Source: Clostridia bacterium
GTDB lineage: Bacteria; Bacillota; Clostridia; Christensenellales; CAG-1252
Assembly (NCBI GenBank): GCA_017455385.1
Contig: JAFTBD010000127.1
Coordinates: 1-8,964 of the forward strand
Direction: 5' to 3'
Length of the DNA: 8,964 nt
Shown here: one piece after another, positions 6,124-8,964 of the stretch
Layout: each line of letters opens with the position of its first letter
How positions within the stretch are numbered: the first letter of the stretch is position 1
The notes under the pieces: generated by a model
The model's input: only the letters and a program-made list of their open reading frames with translations
Told to the model about the DNA's origin: nothing
The model's database searches: none
Program-made: the position numbers and the translations under genes

Positions 6124-6864
6124 CTACAATATCAAATGCACTTCGCCGGCGATGAGCTCTTCTATGGAGCCGTCGTCATAGCGAACGAGGAGCCCGAGAC
6201 CGTCGGACAGCCCGACGACCGTCGCGGGCTTTTTGTCTTCTTTGAGGACGTTCACGCGGCGTCCCGTCAGGAAGGAAAGGGCGGCGTATCGCGCCCGCAG
6301 ATCGGCGAGGTCGAATCCCTGCAATAAGCCGAATAAAACATTCAAAATGCGCGCGGCAAGGGCGCTCTTGTCCCCGTCGAAGAAGGCGGCAACGCTCCGT
6401 ATCTCCTCGGGCAAAAGTCCCTTGGGAGTCCCTACGTTCACGCCGATGCCGAGGACGTAGCGACGCGCCCCTCGCGCCTCGAAACTCTCCGCGAGGATGC
6501 CGCAAACTTTCTTACCTTCCATATAGACGTCATTCACCCATTTTACGCGGGCGGGGAGCCCCGTTTCCGCCGATATCGCTTCTCCGACGGCTACGGCGGC
6601 GACGTGCGTCAAGTAGCGCGCCTCTTCGCCGAGGGTGGGGAAGAGGACGCTCATATATAGCCCCCCTTCGCTGAAAAAGCTCCGTCCCTGCCTGCCGCGC
6701 CCCGCGGTCTGCTTGTCCGCGAAGAGGACGACGGGGCGAGTGTGCTCCGTCTCGGCGGCGAGCGATTTCAGGTCGTCGTTCGTGGAGGTCGTTACGCCTT
6801 TTTTCAGAAAGCGAACGTCTCGCTCGGTCATAGACCGCACTTTTTCGAGATCGATACTATCCAT
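6124..6864 (-). CDS. Biotin-[acetyl-CoA-carboxylase] ligase, monofunctional
   Basis: The 246-residue protein activates biotin with ATP to biotinyl-AMP and transfers it to the lysine of carboxylase biotin carrier domains in the cytoplasm. Family motifs are in order: T-S-T-N (26-29), A-G-R-G-R-Q-G-R (54-61, the biotinyl-AMP loop), K-W-V-N-D-V (108-113, with Lys108 the family's catalytic lysine and Val in place of the usual Pro), C-G-I-L-A-E (121-126) and G-I-G-V-N-V (139-144). Residues about 200-246 form the SH3-like C-terminal domain. There is no N-terminal helix-turn-helix, so it is a class I enzyme and not the BirA-type repressor. A longer frame reaches 7050, but its first 62 residues are non-native and run through the promoter and hairpin repeat. 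The ATG at 6864 has no ribosome binding site; ATG at 6831 is an alternative, also without a good one. Confidence 0.93.
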   Translation of the reverse strand: MDSIDLEKVRSMTERDVRFLKKGVTTSTNDDLKSLAAETEHTRPVVLFADKQTAGRGRQGRSFFSEGGLYMSVLFPTLGEEARYLTHVAAVAVGEAISAETGLPARVKWVNDVYMEGKKVCGILAESFEARGARRYVLGIGVNVGTPKGLLPEEIRSVAAFFDGDKSALAARILNVLFGLLQGFDLADLRARYAALSFLTGRRVNVLKEDKKPATVVGLSDGLGLLVRYDDGSIEELIAGEVHLIL

Positions 6865-6870
6865 ATTTTT

Positions 6871-6899
6871 ATCATATAGAAAAACCGCACCGAAGTCAA
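6871..6899 (-). promoter_or_regulatory. Promoter of the biotin ligase gene, probably leaderless
   Basis: On the minus strand TTGACT (6899-6894) and TATGAT (6876-6871) have the ideal 17-base spacer. Only six bases separate the -10 box from the ATG at 6864, so the expected transcript start is the A of the ATG itself. No Shine-Dalgarno sequence could fit. Confidence 0.65.
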
Positions 6900-6922
6900 C
6901 AGGCGAATGCGGAAGGAATATT

Positions 6923-6964
6923 GAACGCTCTCTAAACCGCGAACGCGACGGAGTCGCGGAGCGA
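6923..6964 (+). repeat. Hairpin intergenic repeat, copy B
   Basis: This is the second copy of the element at 101-143, in the same orientation. The outer stem joins CGCTC (6926-6930) to GAGCG (6959-6963); the inner one joins CGCGAC (6944-6949) to GTCGCG (6953-6958) around GGA. It lies just upstream of the biotin ligase promoter, between two minus-strand units. Confidence 0.6.
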
Positions 6965-7001
6965 GCGCATTTCATTAATACAAAACGCAAAAGAAAAAAC
7001 T

Positions 7002-7127
7002 GACGGCGACGGAGAGGAGTGCAGATGCGAGGCTCGACAAAAAAACACACAGGCGCGTACTATGTGTACGTAACTGTGTGGTTTTGAAGGCAGAAACGAA
7101 GCAGATGTGCTTCTATACGTCGCCGTC
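7002..7127 (-). other. Long-range inverted repeat enclosing the terminator
   Basis: GACGGCGACG (7002-7011) is an exact complement of CGTCGCCGTC (7118-7127). Between the arms lie the intrinsic terminator and a GAAGCA-GATG-TGCTTC hairpin (7098-7113). On the minus strand the structure begins three bases after the SDR stop codon, and its far arm is followed by a second T-rich stretch (6999-6989). This could be a double terminator or a folded 3' UTR RNA. Confidence 0.5.
7039..7085 (-). terminator. Intrinsic terminator of the hydrolase/SDR operon
   Basis: Read on the minus strand, CACACAG (7080-7074) pairs with CTGTGTG (7052-7046), with an inner CGTAC (7070-7066)/GTACG (7060-7056) stem and a five-base loop, followed directly by seven Ts (7045-7039). 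The AAAA at 7085-7082 can extend the stem into the T run past one bulged base. It lies about 50 bases beyond the SDR stop codon. Confidence 0.7.
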
Positions 7128-7130
7128 TTA

Positions 7131-7958
7131 TTATACGCCGGAGTAGGCGGAAAAACCCCCGTCCACGGGAATCACCGTGCCCGTTACGAAGCCGCTCGCC
7201 TTGTCGTCCGAGAGCCACAGGAGACATCCGATGAGATCGCTGATCTCGCCGAATTTCTTCATCGGGGTAGCCGCGAGGATCTTGCCCGTACGCGCGGTGG
7301 GGGTGCCGTCCTCGTTGTAGAGCAGGGCGCGGTTCTGATTGGTGACGAAGAAGCCCGGGGCGATGGCGTTACAACGGATGCCGCAGGGGGCAAAGTGTAC
7401 GGCGAGCCATTCGGTAAAGTTCGAAATGCCCGCTTTCGCCGCGGAGTAGGCGGGGATCTTGGTCAGCGGACGGAAAGCATTCATGCTCGAGATATTGATG
7501 ATGTTGCCGCCCGTTTCCAGCATATCTTTCGCGAAGACCTGCGTCACGAGGAATGCCGAGGTGATATTCAGGTCGAAGACAAAGCGGAGCCCGCTCTCTT
7601 CGAGAGCGAAAAAGTCCTTGACGCCCGTGAGGTCGGGGGTCATCGTCTCGTTGTCGCAGGTGGCTCGGGGGTTATTGCCGCCTGCGCCGTTGATGAGGAA
7701 ATTCACCTTGCCGAAACGCGCGTTGACAGCCGCTTTCGCCTCTTCGATGCTCGCTTTCTCGAGACAGTTGCACTTGACGGCGACGGCATTCTCGCCGATA
7801 GCGTCCGCTACGGCTTTCGCCGCGTCGTAATTGATGTCGAGGAGCGCGACCTTCGCGCCGCATTCCGCGAGGGCACGCGCGAATTCGCTGCAGATCACGC
7901 CGCCTGCGCCCGTCACCGCCACCACTTTATTCGATAGATCAACATTGAAAGGGATCAT
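7131..7958 (-). CDS. SDR-family D-mannonate oxidoreductase (UxuB/YjmF type)
   Basis: The 275-residue protein is a classical short-chain dehydrogenase. The cofactor loop is T-G-A-G-G-V-I (16-22), and Asp41 at the end of the second strand suggests NAD(H) preference. I-N-G-A-G-G-N-N-P (89-97), catalytic Asn131, Ser158, Tyr171 and Lys175 complete the active site. The segments N-I-S-S-M-N-A-F-R-P-L-T-K-I-P (155-169), A-P-G-F-F-V-T-N-Q-N-R (200-210) and the C-terminal P-V-D-G-G-F-S-A-Y-S-G-V (264-275) match, from memory, the Firmicutes fructuronate reductase/mannonate oxidoreductase group, which interconverts D-fructuronate and D-mannonate in hexuronate breakdown. The ATG at 7958 has GGAG at 7971-7968, nine bases upstream and inside the preceding gene, which it overlaps by 20 bases. 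Translational coupling is likely. Fine substrate choice is inferred; other sugar-acid reductases are possible. Confidence 0.85.
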   Translation of the reverse strand: MIPFNVDLSNKVVAVTGAGGVICSEFARALAECGAKVALLDINYDAAKAVADAIGENAVAVKCNCLEKASIEEAKAAVNARFGKVNFLINGAGGNNPRATCDNETMTPDLTGVKDFFALEESGLRFVFDLNITSAFLVTQVFAKDMLETGGNIINISSMNAFRPLTKIPAYSAAKAGISNFTEWLAVHFAPCGIRCNAIAPGFFVTNQNRALLYNEDGTPTARTGKILAATPMKKFGEISDLIGCLLWLSDDKASGFVTGTVIPVDGGFSAYSGV

Positions 7959-8964
7959 TTTTTTCTTCTCCTTTTATGATAAAGATATTACTTTTATCCG
8001 CCCATTGATAGACGAAAGCCGCCGCGCTCGACCAGGCTTGCAGGCAGGACCCCGTCTTGCAGTAGGGTGAGAAATACTCCACGGCGGTATAGACGCCACG
8101 TTTGACGTTATAGCGGAAGGGAGCCAAGAGGACGTCCCTCCATTCCCTGCCGTAGATCGCCTTCGCGTAGGCGTACATCGCGGTCAGGAAGGGCCAATTC
8201 GCCCCGTTGTGATAGTCGAAAGGTCGCGCCGACTTGTGGATGCCGACCCCGGGAGCCTTATAGGGCGGATAGACGCACATCGCGCCGAAATCCTCCTTCA
8301 TCTCGGGATTGTTGCCGCTCTCCAATATGCTCTCCATATTGTCCAGAACGGACGTCGCCATATCTTCGTTCGCGATGCCGAAGAGCACGGTAAAGATCGT
8401 GTCGATGGAGAGATGCTTCTCATCCTCCTCGCACCATCTGAAATAATTGTGGTAATATCCGAGCTCGCGCTCGAAAAGGTAATCGTTCAAGCGGCGCTGC
8501 GCGTCGAAGGAAAGCGCCCAATAATTCGGCGTCGAAGAGTGGGGAACGCCCGACCTGTCGAGGAGGTCCGACATCGCTCTCAGCGCGCGTACGTATAGAG
8601 CCTCCACGTAGGTCACCAAGCCGCCGCGATTCACTTCGTCCGCCCAGTCTCTGCGGTTATGGTCGCCGTCTTTCACGAGCAGTTTCGTCTCGTTATTCGC
8701 GGCCCCGAGCAGCTTATCCGTCACGCGTTTTGCCACGCCCAAGAGGTCCGAGCTCCCTATCTTCTCGAAGAGGACGCCCGTATCGCCCGTTCTTCGCACG
8801 TATTCGTAGAGTTCGAGGATGAAGAGCGAGGGGCTGTCGAAGTGATCGTTCCAGAAAGCGGTGAAGTCGCTCTTGACCGCCGATGGGCAGACGCCTTCTT
8901 CCGAAATGCCGCGCGCAAGAGTGAGTATTTCGTCGCGGACGAGCTCCGGATGGGTGGAGAGCAT
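7939..8964 (-). CDS. Glycoside hydrolase of the six-hairpin (alpha/alpha) type, partial
   Basis: The visible 341 residues are the C-terminal part; the N-terminus lies past the right edge, and the ATG at the last base is probably internal since the sequence there (S-T-H-P-E-L-V-R) looks like mid-domain sequence. Helix-rich layout and motifs fit amylo-alpha-1,6-glucosidase/GH63/MGH1-like hydrolases: D-G-D-H-N-R-R-D-W-A-D-E (99-110), Y-H-N-G-A-N-W-P-F-L (251-260), A-V-E-Y-F-S-P (294-300), and T-G-S-C-L-Q-A-W-S-S-A-A (304-315). Candidate catalytic acids are one of Asp106/Asp109/Glu110 and Glu296, by family analogy only. No secretion signal can be judged. It is the upstream gene of an operon with the SDR reductase, pointing to a glycan or glycoside that yields a hexuronate or related sugar. 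The exact GH family is not settled. Confidence 0.75.
   Translation of the reverse strand: MLSTHPELVRDEILTLARGISEEGVCPSAVKSDFTAFWNDHFDSPSLFILELYEYVRRTGDTGVLFEKIGSSDLLGVAKRVTDKLLGAANNETKLLVKDGDHNRRDWADEVNRGGLVTYVEALYVRALRAMSDLLDRSGVPHSSTPNYWALSFDAQRRLNDYLFERELGYYHNYFRWCEEDEKHLSIDTIFTVLFGIANEDMATSVLDNMESILESGNNPEMKEDFGAMCVYPPYKAPGVGIHKSARPFDYHNGANWPFLTAMYAYAKAIYGREWRDVLLAPFRYNVKRGVYTAVEYFSPYCKTGSCLQAWSSAAAFVYQWADKSNIFIIKGEEKNDPFQC

Noticed and set aside
6865..7050. N-terminal extension of the biotin ligase, possibly a DNA-binding domain
   Set aside because: The extra 62 residues are Arg-rich and unstructured-looking, do not resemble a helix-turn-helix, and are encoded across the promoter and the hairpin repeat.
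7107..7937. A 276-residue plus-strand open frame opposite the SDR gene
   Set aside because: The minus frame carries the full SDR active site and a good ribosome binding site; the plus frame shows no family features.

Overview
The window reads like a piece of a low-to-moderate-GC Gram-positive genome, most likely an uncultured gut-type clostridium. This is inferred from AGGAG-type ribosome binding sites, sigma-A promoters of the TTGACA-17-TATAAT kind, Gram-positive lipoprotein signal peptides, a Bacillus/Clostridium-type YunG-family protein and a Firmicutes-type SDR mannonate oxidoreductase. No species call is possible from the sequence alone. There is no tRNA, rRNA, transposase or CRISPR array.

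Layout, left to right. Positions 1-394 hold no gene but many hairpins, including copy A of a hairpin repeat (101-143). A promoter (395-422) drives a 953-residue predicted lipoprotein (472-3333) that ends in three similar C-terminal modules joined by Gly/Asn-rich linkers; an intrinsic terminator follows at 3362-3391. A near-consensus promoter (3422-3450) drives a small MutT-like Nudix hydrolase (3479-3865). Downstream are a 7-bp tandem repeat (3871-3918) and a structured dispersed-repeat-like block (3990-4079). A YunG-like protein (4161-4598, minus) and a second linker-rich lipoprotein (4746-6122, plus) are transcribed divergently from adjacent promoters, with a 7-bp-arm inverted repeat lying over the lipoprotein promoter. 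That lipoprotein converges, one base apart, on a monofunctional biotin-protein ligase (6124-6864, minus) whose promoter places the transcript start on the ATG, suggesting a leaderless mRNA. Positions 6865-7130 hold copy B of the hairpin repeat and a terminator region. The right end is a minus-strand operon: a six-hairpin-type glycoside hydrolase cut by the window edge (7939-8964), then an SDR reductase of the D-mannonate oxidoreductase (UxuB/YjmF) type (7131-7958) that overlaps it by 20 bp.

Functionally the genes are mostly independent single-gene units: two surface lipoproteins, one nucleotide-pool or housekeeping hydrolase, one biotin ligase. Only the hydrolase/SDR pair is a clear operon; its likely theme is glycan breakdown feeding hexuronate catabolism. 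The most interesting unexplained material is non-coding: two distant copies of a hairpin element whose stems differ by a compensatory base-pair change, a compact multi-hairpin 3' region after the SDR gene, and the candidate operator between the divergent genes. I see no defence or mobile system.
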